From Coraliomargarita sp965656715 (lineage in GTDB: Bacteria; Verrucomicrobiota; Verrucomicrobiia; Opitutales; Coraliomargaritaceae): 64,000 nt of DNA. The position numbers and the translations under genes were made by a program. The stretch covers positions 30,503 through 94,502 of the forward strand of contig CBFHLR010000010.1 of NCBI GenBank assembly GCA_965656715.1. Direction: 5' to 3'. The notes under the pieces were generated by a model, which saw only the letters and a list, made by a program, of their open reading frames with translations, was not told the DNA's origin and did not search any database. This document shows, piece after piece, positions 46,631 through 59,986 of this stretch; positions within the stretch are counted from its first letter, which is position 1, and every line of letters begins with the position of its first letter.

Positions 46631-47287
46631 ATGAAAAAAGTTGCTGTGATACTTTCTGGCTGTGGCGTCTATGATGGCGCTGAAATTCACGAATCCGTGC
46701 TCACACTTCTGGCATTAACGCGTGCAGGCGCTGAAGCCACTTGTGCGGCTCCAAACATGGATCAAGCACACGTGATCAACCACGCTGCCGGAGCTCCGGC
46801 CAAAGGTGAAACGCGCAACGTGCTGGCCGAAGCAGCTCGCATCTCGCGTGGACCGATTACTGCGCTCAATGACCTGAAAGCCGACGACTTCGACGCCATC
46901 ATTTTCGTTGGCGGATTTGGAGCCGCGAAAAATCTCTGCAATCTCGCCTTTGAGGGTGCCAACTATACGGCCATCGAATCCGCAGTTGAACTGATCCAGC
47001 AAGCCCATGCCGCAGGCAAAGCTCAGGGCTTCATGTGCATCGCTCCGGCACTTGCTGCCGCAGCGCTCGGGGATAAGGGCGTGCAACTCACCATCGGTAA
47101 TGATGCCGACACGGCCGCCGCACTCAGCGCGAAAGGCGCACAACACATTGAATGCCCAGTCGGCGAAGCGGTCGTCGACTCCGCCAACAAAGTCGTGACG
47201 ACTCCAGCCTACATGCTGGCCGAAAATATCGTCGAAGCCGAGACGGGCATCAACCAACTCGTCGCCGAAGTGCTAAAACTTGCATAG
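46631..47287 (+). CDS. elbB: ElbB-like DJ-1/PfpI family protein (isoprenoid biosynthesis glyoxalase)
   Basis: A class I glutamine amidotransferase-like/DJ-1 fold protein. The N-terminus ILSGCGVYDGAEIHESVL is highly characteristic of ElbB. The nucleophile elbow is GFMCIAPA. ElbB was linked to isoprenoid synthesis and shown to have glyoxalase-type activity in E. coli. The ATG at 46631 is chosen; the frame could begin 36 bases earlier. Length 218. Confidence 0.88.
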   Translation: MKKVAVILSGCGVYDGAEIHESVLTLLALTRAGAEATCAAPNMDQAHVINHAAGAPAKGETRNVLAEAARISRGPITALNDLKADDFDAIIFVGGFGAAKNLCNLAFEGANYTAIESAVELIQQAHAAGKAQGFMCIAPALAAAALGDKGVQLTIGNDADTAAALSAKGAQHIECPVGEAVVDSANKVVTTPAYMLAENIVEAETGINQLVAEVLKLA

Positions 47288-47328
47288 CACTGCGCCAGAA
47301 AATCACGAATTTATCTCAATAAGAATAC

Positions 47329-47375
<47 letters not shown>

Positions 47376-47419
47376 CTCGTTCGCAGCACACAATTTATTA
47401 ATTCAACCAGACATTTACC

Positions 47420-47599
<180 letters not shown>

Positions 47600-47636
47600 G
47601 CACCTACTGCACAATCATTTAACATCATAACCGACT

Positions 47637-48707
47637 ATGGGCGTTAGCGCAGTCAACTGCACCATTGCAGTCGACACCATGGGAGGCGACAAAGGGCCCA
47701 CTGAGTTTATCCGTGGGCTTTTTTATGCCGTCGAAGAACTTGGTCTCGATTGTAACCTGATCCTCGTAGGCAAGGAGCGATTGCTCGAACGCTTGCTCAA
47801 AGTGCGCAAGCTCAGCATCGACCCTGCGAAGATCAAGATTCACCACGCCGACGAAGTGATCGGCATGGATGAAAAGCCGATCCTAGCGCTGAAGCGCAAA
47901 AAGAACTCTTCGATGGTTCAAGCCATCGGCCTGCTGAAAGATGGCAAGGCTGATGCAGTTGTCAGTTGCGGCAATACCGGTGCCCTAATGGCTGGTGGCA
48001 CGCTGCGCCTTCGCCCACTTCCAGGCGTCGACCGCCCGGCACTGGGCATCATTGTGCCAAGCAAAAAGAAGCCTTTTGTTTTAATCGATGTCGGCGCGAA
48101 CCCAGAATCGAACGCAGAAAACCTCGCACACAACGCTGTGCTCGGCGCCAACTACGCGAAAGCTGCACTAGACATCCCCAACCCTCGTGTCGGTTTGCTG
48201 ACAATCGGCACCGAAGAAGGCAAAGGCAACAGCCTCATCAACGCGACCCACGCGCATCTGCAAAAGATCAATGGCGTCATTAACTACGCTGGCCCGATTG
48301 AAGGCTTCCAGCTCTTCGATGGCGACTTCGATGTCGTGGTCTGCGACGGCTTCGTCGGCAACATTGTCCTGAAGTCCAGTGAATCGGTGTTCTCTTTTGT
48401 TGGCAGCACCCTCAAAGAAGAGCTCGTGCGCAATCCAAAACGTATGGTGGGTGCGGCACTCTCGAAGTCCGCCTTCCGCGACATGCGCACCCGACTGGGC
48501 CCAGACCAACATGCGGGCGCACCATTGCTCGGCCTGCGTGGTAACATTTTAAAATCTCACGGCTCCTCCAACTATGTCGCGATCGCCAATGCAGTGCGTA
48601 TCGCTCGCGAGCTCGTCACTCATGATATGATTGACACGATCAGCCACGAGATTGAGCAAGCGAATCAGCTGATTGAGAAATCAGAGCTTGAGCAGCCCGA
48701 AAAATAA
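47637..48707 (+). CDS. plsX: phosphate acyltransferase PlsX
   Basis: Makes acyl phosphate from acyl-ACP for glycerolipid synthesis. N-terminal VDTMGGDKGPTEFIRG, SCGNTGALMAGG and VGANPESNAENL match the family. Length 356. It lies 37 bases after rpmF and is followed by fabH. Confidence 0.94.
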   Translation: MGVSAVNCTIAVDTMGGDKGPTEFIRGLFYAVEELGLDCNLILVGKERLLERLLKVRKLSIDPAKIKIHHADEVIGMDEKPILALKRKKNSSMVQAIGLLKDGKADAVVSCGNTGALMAGGTLRLRPLPGVDRPALGIIVPSKKKPFVLIDVGANPESNAENLAHNAVLGANYAKAALDIPNPRVGLLTIGTEEGKGNSLINATHAHLQKINGVINYAGPIEGFQLFDGDFDVVVCDGFVGNIVLKSSESVFSFVGSTLKEELVRNPKRMVGAALSKSAFRDMRTRLGPDQHAGAPLLGLRGNILKSHGSSNYVAIANAVRIARELVTHDMIDTISHEIEQANQLIEKSELEQPEK

Positions 48708-48738
48708 ACCAGCTTTCGGAGATAGCACGCTCCACTCA

Positions 48739-49737
48739 ATGACTACTGCATCGAAATCTGTCGTAATTCTCGGCACTGGCTCCTACGCACCGGAAAAGGT
48801 CGTCACCAATGACGACATGGCAAAAATCGTCGACACATCCGACGAATGGATTCGCACTCGCAGCGGGATCGGCCAGCGCCACTTTGCCGGCAAAAACGAA
48901 GCCACCTCTGATTTGGCCGCCGCAGCGGCCAAATGCGCACTTGAAGCAGCAGATGTCGATGGTAAAGAGATCGACCTCATTCTCGTGGCCACCATGACGC
49001 CGGACATGCCGACCCCCTCCACTGCGTGCCTCGTGCAAAGCAAACTCGGCCTACCAAACGTCACTGCGCTCGACATCCAAGCAGCGTGCTCAGGATTCGT
49101 CTACGCGCTCAATGTCGCGACTGGCATGCTCAAGTCCGGCGCAGCGAAGAAGGCACTCGTAATCGGAGCTGAGAAGATGAGCAGCATCCTCGACTTTGAA
49201 GACCGCACTACTTGCGTGCTATTTGGTGACGGCGCCGGTGCCGTGATCCTTGGCACCTCCGATGTTGCAGACGCCGGTATCCTTGGCTCGATCTGCGGTG
49301 CCGATGGCTCCAACCCTGAACTACTGTATCAGCCAGGTGGTGGCTCGGCCCTCCCGGCCAGTAACGAGAGCGTCAACGACCGCCAGCACTTCCTGAAGAT
49401 GAACGGCAAAGAGATCTTCAAGCTCGCTGTTCGCGTCATGGGCCAGTCCAGCACCGAGATCCTCGAACGCTTTGGCCACACCTCTGAGGATCTGGATCTG
49501 GTGATTCCGCACCAAGCCAACATGCGTATCATCGGCAGCTTGGCAAAGCGCCTGAAGATTCCGGACGAGAAATTTCACAACAATCTGGATCGTTTCGGTA
49601 ATACCTCCGCAGCGTCCATCCCCATTGCGCTCGATGAAGCTCGCCGCAACGGCCGCGTGCAGTCGGGCAACTTGATACTGCTCGTTGCTTTTGGCGCAGG
49701 CTTGACCTGGGGATCTACACTTATCAAATGGCACTAA
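48739..49737 (+). CDS. fabH: 3-oxoacyl-ACP synthase III
   Basis: Starts fatty acid chains from acetyl-CoA and malonyl-ACP. Catalytic Cys in DIQAACSGFVYAL, His in VIPHQANMRI and Asn in FGNTSAASIP. The ATG at 48739 (MTTASKSVVI) gives 332 residues, the normal size. It follows plsX closely. Confidence 0.95.
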   Translation: MTTASKSVVILGTGSYAPEKVVTNDDMAKIVDTSDEWIRTRSGIGQRHFAGKNEATSDLAAAAAKCALEAADVDGKEIDLILVATMTPDMPTPSTACLVQSKLGLPNVTALDIQAACSGFVYALNVATGMLKSGAAKKALVIGAEKMSSILDFEDRTTCVLFGDGAGAVILGTSDVADAGILGSICGADGSNPELLYQPGGGSALPASNESVNDRQHFLKMNGKEIFKLAVRVMGQSSTEILERFGHTSEDLDLVIPHQANMRIIGSLAKRLKIPDEKFHNNLDRFGNTSAASIPIALDEARRNGRVQSGNLILLVAFGAGLTWGSTLIKWH

Positions 49738-49742
49738 CTTTT

Positions 49743-50765
49743 ATGCGTTCGTTTACTTCTCCTATTTTTGTCGCCGCATTGCTCATTGCGAGCCAAGCAC
49801 AGGCCCTATCGCTCAACCCGCTCAACTGGTTTGGCGATAGCAATAAAGAGCCCGAGCCAATCACCGCTGCAACCACAGCAGAACAAACCGCAGCGCAAAA
49901 GCTCCTCGAAGAAGGCCGCACCAAATTCGAAAACGGACGGATCGGTAGCGCCAACAGCGCCTTCAAAAAAGTCGTCAAAAAATACCCGACCTCCCCTGCA
50001 GCAGCCGAAGCACTCTACCTGCGCGGTCGTGTGTTTATGACCAAAGGTCGCTGGGTCAAAGCATTCAAGTTTCATCAAGAGGTCATCGACAAACACCCCA
50101 CCTTTAATGGCTTTGATAAAGTCATCTCTGCTCAGTTCGAATGTGCCACAGCACTAATGGAAGGCGCTCGCGGCAAAATATTTGGCGTGATCCCCGGCTT
50201 CAAGCAATACAACGAAGCGATCGATCAATTTGAACAGATCGTGCGCAACGCGCCCTACGGCGACTATGCACCACTTGCACTAATGAACATCGCCTTCACT
50301 GCAGAAAAGACCGACGAAGGCGACATAGCCATCGACGCATTGGACCGACTGATCAATTACTACCCTCAGAGCATGCTCGCCCCAGACGCTTATTATAACT
50401 TGGCAAAGACCTATGCGAACTTGGTTAAGGGCGAAGAATACGATCAAGGCTCCACCCGCCAAGCGATCAGCTACTACGAAGACTTCCTCGTGCTCTTCCC
50501 GAACAGCAGCTCCGTCGGTGAAGTCGAAGCCAACATGCGCAAGATGGAGAACCTCCTTGCCAGCTCTCGCCTCACACTTGGCGACTTCTACTATTACCAT
50601 CGTAACAACAACACTGCAGCACTCGTTTTCTACAACGAGGCCATCACCATCGCCCCTGAATCGGATGCTGCCATTGAAGCTCAAGCACGCATTCAAGACA
50701 TTAACGCAGGCGTTCGTCCTACCACTGGCGGCAGCTTCTTTAAGAAAATCCTCTTTGTGGACTAA
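49743..50765 (+). CDS. BamD-like outer membrane assembly TPR protein
   Basis: A signal peptide (to about SQAQA) is followed by TPR-like helices: LLEEGRTKFENGRIGSANSAF, ALYLRGRVFMTKGRWVKAF, APLALMNIAFTAEKTDEGD and LAPDAYYNLAKTYANL. These are arranged as in BamD/ComL proteins, though no lipobox Cys is visible after the signal peptide. Its place with fabH and an LptE-like gene supports envelope assembly. The ATG at 49743 gives a cleaner signal peptide than that at 49728, which overlaps fabH. Confidence 0.75.
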   Translation: MRSFTSPIFVAALLIASQAQALSLNPLNWFGDSNKEPEPITAATTAEQTAAQKLLEEGRTKFENGRIGSANSAFKKVVKKYPTSPAAAEALYLRGRVFMTKGRWVKAFKFHQEVIDKHPTFNGFDKVISAQFECATALMEGARGKIFGVIPGFKQYNEAIDQFEQIVRNAPYGDYAPLALMNIAFTAEKTDEGDIAIDALDRLINYYPQSMLAPDAYYNLAKTYANLVKGEEYDQGSTRQAISYYEDFLVLFPNSSSVGEVEANMRKMENLLASSRLTLGDFYYYHRNNNTAALVFYNEAITIAPESDAAIEAQARIQDINAGVRPTTGGSFFKKILFVD

Positions 50766-50791
50766 TTTGCCTACGCGCAGCCCATTTCACC

Positions 50792-51358
50792 ATGTCAGCT
50801 TTTACCAAATCCCTAAGCACTCTCGGAATTGTTGCAGCCGCACTCACACTGCTCAGCGGATGTGCGTCTTACCAATTAGGCTCCTCCAGCGAGATCCCGT
50901 TTGAGACGCTTTATATTCAGCCAGCAACCAACGACAGCTTCGCTCCACAAGCGCAACCGATCGTCAGTTCCCAGCTTCGCTCTGCATTCATCCGTGACGG
51001 TCGCATCCAGCTCGTCACCAAAGCTGAAGACGCCGACGCAGTGCTCTCTGTAAACCTCACAGACTACACTCGCAGTTCTGCCTCGCGTAGCACACGCGAC
51101 TCCGAACGTGCGAGCGACTTCGATATTCGCTTAGAATCTAAAGCCACGTTATTTAATCAGCGCAGCGGCGATTATTACTTCGAAGGTCGCAAGCTCTCCG
51201 CACGCACAAACTCCTATGTCAGAAACCCCTACCTTGAGGGCACAGCCGGCACCCTTGAAGGCGTCGATGCCTACCACCAAGGTGAGCGCGAAGCCATGCC
51301 ACGCTTGGCTCGCGACTTGGCACGTCAGATCGCGGACGAGGTGCTAAGCACTTGGTAG
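50792..51358 (+). CDS. LptE-like LPS-assembly lipoprotein
   Basis: Lipoprotein signal ends LLSGC (Cys24), then GYxLG-like SYQLGSSSEIPFETLYIQPATN. Residues 45-95 have the LptE pattern of short strands and an antiparallel helix (SSQLRSAFIRDGRIQLV). In diderms LptE plugs LptD and delivers LPS. Sequence similarity is modest; topology and neighbours (BamD-like) support the call. Confidence 0.7.
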   Translation: MSAFTKSLSTLGIVAAALTLLSGCASYQLGSSSEIPFETLYIQPATNDSFAPQAQPIVSSQLRSAFIRDGRIQLVTKAEDADAVLSVNLTDYTRSSASRSTRDSERASDFDIRLESKATLFNQRSGDYYFEGRKLSARTNSYVRNPYLEGTAGTLEGVDAYHQGEREAMPRLARDLARQIADEVLSTW

Positions 51359-51360
51359 AA

Positions 51361-51425
51361 CGAAACAACCTCGTTGTTCCGCTACAGTCTCTGTAATTGT
51401 AGCGGAAGTGTAACCTACACTTTCG
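51361..51425. repeat. REP-like inverted pair (second type)
   Basis: Left element on the minus strand (51385-51361): GTAG, CGGAACAAC, GAG, GTTGTTTCG. Right element on the plus strand (51399-51425): GTAG, CGGAAGTGTA, ACC, TACACTTTCG. Both have the same G-T wobble near the foot. Here the GTAG heads face inward, unlike the other pairs. It starts right after the lptE-like stop. Confidence 0.7.
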
Positions 51426-51435
51426 AAATACAATT

Positions 51436-52269
51436 ATGGAAACACAATCAGTCGCAGTATTAGGCTTGGGACTCATCGGTTCCATCTGGGCCGCACACTA
51501 CCAATCTGAAGGCGTGCTGGCTGCCAGCTGGAGCCGAAGCCCCAAGACGCTTCCCTTCAAGCAATCGAATCTTAGAGACTGCTCAGCACAAGCCGAGCTC
51601 TTACACATTTGTGTCTACGATGCCAACGCCGTGGGCGAGATCTTACAGCAACTACTACCTCACCTCAACAGCAAGCACACCATTGTGCAGTCCTCAACGA
51701 TTGACGGAGACAGCGCCACAGAGTTCGCCAAAATGGTCAAAGCCTCCGGCGCACAGTATTTGGAAGCCCCATTTACGGGCAGTAAGCCCGCAGCCGAAGA
51801 GCGCAAAACAGTATTCTTCCTTGGCGGCGACAGCGCTGTCATCGATACAGTTGAAGCAACACTGGCCATCATCTCCTCAAAGCGATTCCACCTTGGAAGC
51901 CCGAACCAGGCCTGTGCCGTTAAGTTGGCGATGAACCTACAGATTGCAGGTATCAGTCAAGCGCTCTGCGAGAGCATCACCATGAGTCGTGCCGCAGGCA
52001 TCGACGATAATCTATTTTTTGAGGTCCTGAAGGCCAACGTCTCCTGGTCGGGGGTCTCAGCCCTCAAAGAGCCCAAGCTGCGTAACGCAGATTTCGAACC
52101 ACAATTTTCCGTCAAGAACCTGCACAAAGACATGCGTCTGGCGCGCCAACAAAACGGCAGTAGTCAGCGCCCTCTTCTAGACTGCATGATCGAATGCCTG
52201 GCAAAAACTGAAAACGCTGGTCACACCGAAGACGACTTCATCGCCCTCATCCGAATGCTGAATACATAA
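51436..52269 (+). CDS. 3-hydroxyisobutyrate dehydrogenase-like NAD(P)-dependent oxidoreductase
   Basis: N-terminal Rossmann fold LGLGLIGSIWA (GxGxxG), an EAPFTGSKPAAEE segment (substrate-binding loop, GSxxxA type), and the catalytic-lysine region VKLAMNLQIAG. A helical C-terminal domain follows. Length 277. It is of the beta-hydroxyacid dehydrogenase/glyoxylate reductase (GLYR1-like) family; the precise substrate cannot be read from the sequence. Confidence 0.85.
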   Translation: METQSVAVLGLGLIGSIWAAHYQSEGVLAASWSRSPKTLPFKQSNLRDCSAQAELLHICVYDANAVGEILQQLLPHLNSKHTIVQSSTIDGDSATEFAKMVKASGAQYLEAPFTGSKPAAEERKTVFFLGGDSAVIDTVEATLAIISSKRFHLGSPNQACAVKLAMNLQIAGISQALCESITMSRAAGIDDNLFFEVLKANVSWSGVSALKEPKLRNADFEPQFSVKNLHKDMRLARQQNGSSQRPLLDCMIECLAKTENAGHTEDDFIALIRMLNT

Positions 52270-52271
52270 CG

Positions 52272-52306
52272 AAAAAAAGCCGGAAGGTTTCCCTCCCGGC
52301 TTTTTT
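52272..52306. terminator. bidirectional rho-independent terminator
   Basis: AAAAAAGCCGG and CCGGCTTTTTT form a stem around an AGG-TTT-CCCT core. It lies between the stops of the convergent dehydrogenase and tpiA genes. Confidence 0.88.
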
Positions 52307-52328
52307 GTATTTAAAATGTAACTACAGC

Positions 52329-53096
52329 TTAGCTAAGCTTTGCCGCGCTCTCGATGAGGCTCGCGAAGGAGTCTGCCTTGAGGGATGCGCCCCCGATGAG
52401 GCCACCGTCGATGTTCTTCTGAGCGAGCAGATCATCGGCGTTTTCTGGCTTCATGGAACCACCGTAGAGGATGCGAACCTTGTCAGCTGCTTCTTCACCG
52501 AGCTTGCCAGCGAGCATGCAGCGGATTTCCGCGTGCACTTCTTCGGCCATCTCAGGAGTTGCAGTCTTACCAGTGCCGATCGCCCAGACTGGTTCGTATG
52601 CGATGACGAGTGCGTCTGCAGCAGATGCTTCGAGACCTGCAAGGCCACCTTCGATTTGAGTCTTGATGACGTCGATGGTCTTGTCGGCTTCGCGCTCTTC
52701 AAGTGTTTCACCCACACATACGATTGGCTTCAAGCCAGCAGCAAGTGCAGCAACGGTCTTCTTGTTGACGATTTCGTCAGTTTCACCGAAGTATTCGCGG
52801 CGCTCGGAGTGACCGAGGATCACATACTCAACAGCGAGTGCCTTGAGCATGTCGGCGGAGATTTCACCCGTGTAAGCACCGGATGCCTCGAAGTGCATGT
52901 TTTGTGCACCGAGAGAAACGCTGGAGTCAGCGATTTCCTTGGAAACAGCTTCGAGTGTGGTGAATGTCGGGCTGACACAGATGTCGACCGATGTGTTACC
53001 ACCTACCTTTGCGACGATACCCTTAGCGAGCTCTGCACCTTCTGCAGAGACAAGGTTCATCTTCCAGTTACCAGCAATGAGATATTTGCGTGACAT
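52329..53096 (-). CDS. tpiA: triosephosphate isomerase
   Basis: Interconverts DHAP and G3P. AGNWKMN near residue 10, ILGHSERRE (catalytic His), AYEPVWAIGTGKTAT (catalytic Glu) and the phosphate-gripping YGGSMKPENADDL are all intact. Length 255. It is the last gene of the gapA-pgk-tpiA group, 28 bases after pgk. Confidence 0.97.
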   Translation of the reverse strand: MSRKYLIAGNWKMNLVSAEGAELAKGIVAKVGGNTSVDICVSPTFTTLEAVSKEIADSSVSLGAQNMHFEASGAYTGEISADMLKALAVEYVILGHSERREYFGETDEIVNKKTVAALAAGLKPIVCVGETLEEREADKTIDVIKTQIEGGLAGLEASAADALVIAYEPVWAIGTGKTATPEMAEEVHAEIRCMLAGKLGEEAADKVRILYGGSMKPENADDLLAQKNIDGGLIGGASLKADSFASLIESAAKLS

Positions 53097-53124
53097 AATT
53101 TTTATCCTTTTGAGTTATGGTTAA

Positions 53125-54318
<1,194 letters not shown>

Positions 54319-54357
54319 TTGATTTGAATGAAAAATGGAATGATTTCGGTCTGAAAT

Positions 54358-54427
<70 letters not shown>

Positions 54428-54445
54428 TTGTTACCGAGATCCGGA

Positions 54446-55471
<1,026 letters not shown>

Positions 55472-55856
55472 TTATGTATTCTTTTTAGTTTTCAGTGTGA
55501 GGTGAAAATGTGTGAAGCACGCACTTGTAGGCAGGTTCTCTGCCTTGGCAAGCGTGTTATCAGTATTTCTGATAGCTCCAACAGGCCAAGGAACACATAA
55601 ACTTATACTAACATGTCAACACATAAGATTTATTTATCAAAAGTCGCCCCCAAATCCCCAATCAAGTTAAGCCACGCAGTAGCCAGCCTAATGGAATCAC
55701 CTTGACAGAATCGCCAATAGAGACGACTAAGGGACACCCTGCGCTGGCCCTGTCGTCTCCACGCCTGCCAAAAGTTCTCGGAACTTCGCCAGCAATCTGC
55801 ACACCAAGCGCTCAACGCCTTGACTGGTGTCATCCAACAATTCGCCACTTTATATT
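55472..55856. other. 385-base intergenic region with gapA leader hairpin
   Basis: Two divergent genes (gapA and the second desaturase) share this region. A nested hairpin occurs at 55518-55556 (GGCAG-GTTCT-CTGCC inside CTTG/CAAG), in the gapA 5' leader. A TTGACA lies at 55619-55614 on the minus strand with TATAAG close by, but spacing is poor. Nothing else was recognised. Confidence 0.4.
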
Positions 55857-56966
55857 ATGAAAATCAAACACTGGGATACGTTCCTCTTTGTAGTCATTTA
55901 CCACGCACTACTGATCGCGATGCTGCCGGCAGCGATTTCGGTGTTCTCATGGGGTGCCCTCGCATTCGGTATCATCACTTATATTATTGGCGGCATGACG
56001 ATCACTGTCGGCTACCACCGCCTATTTGCCCACAAGGCATACGTAGCAAAGCCGTTCTTCGAGTGGTGCGTGCTGCTCGGCTCGGCTCTTGCATTTGAAA
56101 TGTCTGCACTTATGTGGTCCCACGGCCACCGCATCCACCACAACCACGTTGACACAGAAAAGGACCCTTACTCCATCAAAAAGGGATTCTGGTATGCACA
56201 CGTGCTGTGGCTGTTCGACTACGACCGCACTTTCGACAAGTCTCTGGTTGGTGACCTCTTGAAGAACCCACGTGTAGTCTTTCAGGATAAATACTACCTC
56301 CCGATCGTGGTCGCAGTAAATGTCGCGGTGTTCTTCCTCGGCTGGGCAATGTTCGGCAGTGCATTGGCATCTTTCTTCTACGGATTCCTTGTCCGCATAG
56401 CACTCATCCACCACTGCACTTGGTTCATCAACTCACTGTGCCACACATTCGGCGCGAAGACCTACGCTCGTGAGCTCAGCGCTGTCGATAACGCCATCAT
56501 GGCAGTGCTCACTTTCGGTGAAGGTTACCACAACTACCACCACGCTTTTGCTGCCGACTATCGCAACGGTATTCGCTGGTATCACTTCGACCCTTCCAAG
56601 TGGACTATCTGGCTGGCCTCAAAACTCGGCCTCGTAACTAAGCTACGCACCATCAATACGGTAACTGTTCAAAAGTCTCTGGTTCAAAAGGATAAGAAGG
56701 TGCTAATCGAGCACCTGAACGAAGAAGTCGACGAGCTCGCAGCCGAATTCAAGGTGAAGGTTGAAGAACTCTCCGCTCTGTTTGACGAAAAAGCGGCACA
56801 ACTCATGAGCAAAGTTCGCGAGCTCAAACAAGCAAGCGACGACCAACGCGCAAAACTTCAACAAGAAGTGAAAGCCCTGAAGGCGTCACTCAAGGAAACT
56901 TGGGACGAATGGGTCGCGCTCACACGTGAAGCAGGTCGCATCTACGAACTCGCTCACCACCACTAA
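55857..56966 (+). CDS. acyl-CoA/acyl-lipid delta-9-type desaturase with a C-terminal coiled coil
   Basis: Di-iron membrane desaturase. Three histidine boxes: HRLFAH, HGHRIHHNHVD and EGYHNYHHAF, with GVTxGYHR-like TVGYHRLFAH. The core (about residues 1-280) matches stearoyl-CoA desaturase-like (DesC/Ole1-type) enzymes. The last ~95 residues are an unusual charged helical extension (LNEEVDELAAEFKVKVEEL, then more heptads) ending in HHH. The ATG at 55857 is chosen over an upstream GTG at 55827. It is distinct from the 481-1530 enzyme. Confidence 0.92.
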   Translation: MKIKHWDTFLFVVIYHALLIAMLPAAISVFSWGALAFGIITYIIGGMTITVGYHRLFAHKAYVAKPFFEWCVLLGSALAFEMSALMWSHGHRIHHNHVDTEKDPYSIKKGFWYAHVLWLFDYDRTFDKSLVGDLLKNPRVVFQDKYYLPIVVAVNVAVFFLGWAMFGSALASFFYGFLVRIALIHHCTWFINSLCHTFGAKTYARELSAVDNAIMAVLTFGEGYHNYHHAFAADYRNGIRWYHFDPSKWTIWLASKLGLVTKLRTINTVTVQKSLVQKDKKVLIEHLNEEVDELAAEFKVKVEELSALFDEKAAQLMSKVRELKQASDDQRAKLQQEVKALKASLKETWDEWVALTREAGRIYELAHHH

Positions 56967-56990
56967 GCACACACGCGACAATTCTTTGAA

Positions 56991-57019
56991 ACGGAAGCTG
57001 GCAACGGCTTCCGTTTTTT
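56991..57019 (+). terminator. rho-independent terminator after the second desaturase
   Basis: Stem ACGGAAGC (56991-56998) / GCTTCCGT (57007-57014), followed by six T. Confidence 0.88.
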
Positions 57020-57035
57020 CGTGCCCGCTAAGCTG

Positions 57036-57722
57036 CTAGCTCTTCTTCCAACTACCAACCAATGCAGCCACAAAGATCGCCGCAAACATCACACCAGTCA
57101 CAGCCTCCAGAAAGGCCACTGTTCGGGCCATTTCAGACAATGGTAGAATATCGCCATAGCCGAGGGTGGTCAGAGTCACAAAGCTGAAATACAGCAGCGC
57201 GCTACCAACACCATGGTCTGAATTTCCAGATGAAACACTTAACGCATTCGGATCCAACAACATGATGAAGGCATAGATGCCCGCCCATGCGATTCCCAAC
57301 AAAAGGTAAGAGATAACCGCTCCACAGAGCATATCTGCAGTCACTTCTCTTTCTGCAAAGATCGATTTAACAATCAGCCAAGCACAGTAGAAAAAGAAAA
57401 CTGTTGAAAAGGGTAACAGGCAGATAAAGAGCACTCGAGCATCCCAGCTAAACAGCGAACTGATTATACTGACAGCAGGCAAAAGTAAGGTGCCTCCACC
57501 AAAAACAATACCACTCAGCGTCGAGACACGCTCAGGGCGAAGAGCGACAACCAAAAATCCGAGCGAACAGAAGAGCCAGAAGTCCAGAACCATGTCCGCC
57601 AGTTTCGACTCACTGGTGAGAGGGTAGCAGACTAAGGCAACCACGATGCAAAATAAAGTTGCCGCATAACGCCCCCCTAGCCGCTCCTCCATACGATCAC
57701 TTAAGCGCTTATATAACCCCAT
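57036..57722 (-). CDS. potassium channel-like ion channel protein
   Basis: About six hydrophobic segments; the last two flank a P-loop with the K+ selectivity filter TLTTLGYGD. No arginine-rich voltage sensor and no cytoplasmic RCK/cNMP domain are seen. Length 228. It may be a regulator-less Ion_trans_2 channel. It lies convergent to the second desaturase. Confidence 0.85.
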   Translation of the reverse strand: MGLYKRLSDRMEERLGGRYAATLFCIVVALVCYPLTSESKLADMVLDFWLFCSLGFLVVALRPERVSTLSGIVFGGGTLLLPAVSIISSLFSWDARVLFICLLPFSTVFFFYCAWLIVKSIFAEREVTADMLCGAVISYLLLGIAWAGIYAFIMLLDPNALSVSSGNSDHGVGSALLYFSFVTLTTLGYGDILPLSEMARTVAFLEAVTGVMFAAIFVAALVGSWKKS

Positions 57723-57794
57723 ATGCCACTATGGTGCGAACGTTAGCACCAAAGTCGAGCCTATGGAGCATGTCCTTTATGGCATATTTTATTA

Positions 57795-58183
57795 ATGACG
57801 ATACAGGAAGAAGTAGCTAACGTGCACACCATGATTAAGCACCTTCACGAAGTCGTTGCAGATATTGCAGAATCCGTTCGCGGCGGAACAGGCACCGTTC
57901 ATGCCCACAAGCTAGTAGACCTCTTTCCAGGCAGCGCAATCAAGAGTATCGGAGTGGTTCGCCTCGAACCTGGCGCCTCGGTCGGCGATCATTCTCATCA
58001 CGACGAAGAAGATTTCTACTACTGCCTTTCCGGCCAAGGCGTTGTTGTCGACAACGGGGTCGAACACCCGTTCACACCTGGGACTTTGCAAATCACTCGC
58101 GACGGTGAGACACAGGCAATCCGAAATACAGGTGAAACCGAACTGGTTTTCCTGGGAGCATTAGTAGCGAACCTAGAAAGCGA

Positions 58184-58187
<4 letters not shown>
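57795..58187 (+). CDS. cupin domain protein
   Basis: A single-domain cupin: GDHSHHDEEDFYYCLSGQG gives the metal-binding H/H/E cluster and a later GTLQITRDGETQAIRN the second motif. Length 130; the N-terminal ~30 residues are helical. The ligand is unknown. The stop overlaps the stop of the convergent ATPase gene by a few bases. Confidence 0.8.
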
Positions 58188-59944
<1,757 letters not shown>

Positions 59945-59986
59945 AACGGTTACGGGGTAGTCAAAATAATGTGGTTTAAACGGCCC

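Noticed and set aside
55630..55848. 72-codon frame upstream of gapA
   Set aside because: No start signal, no recognisable protein features; it lies in the divergent promoter region.
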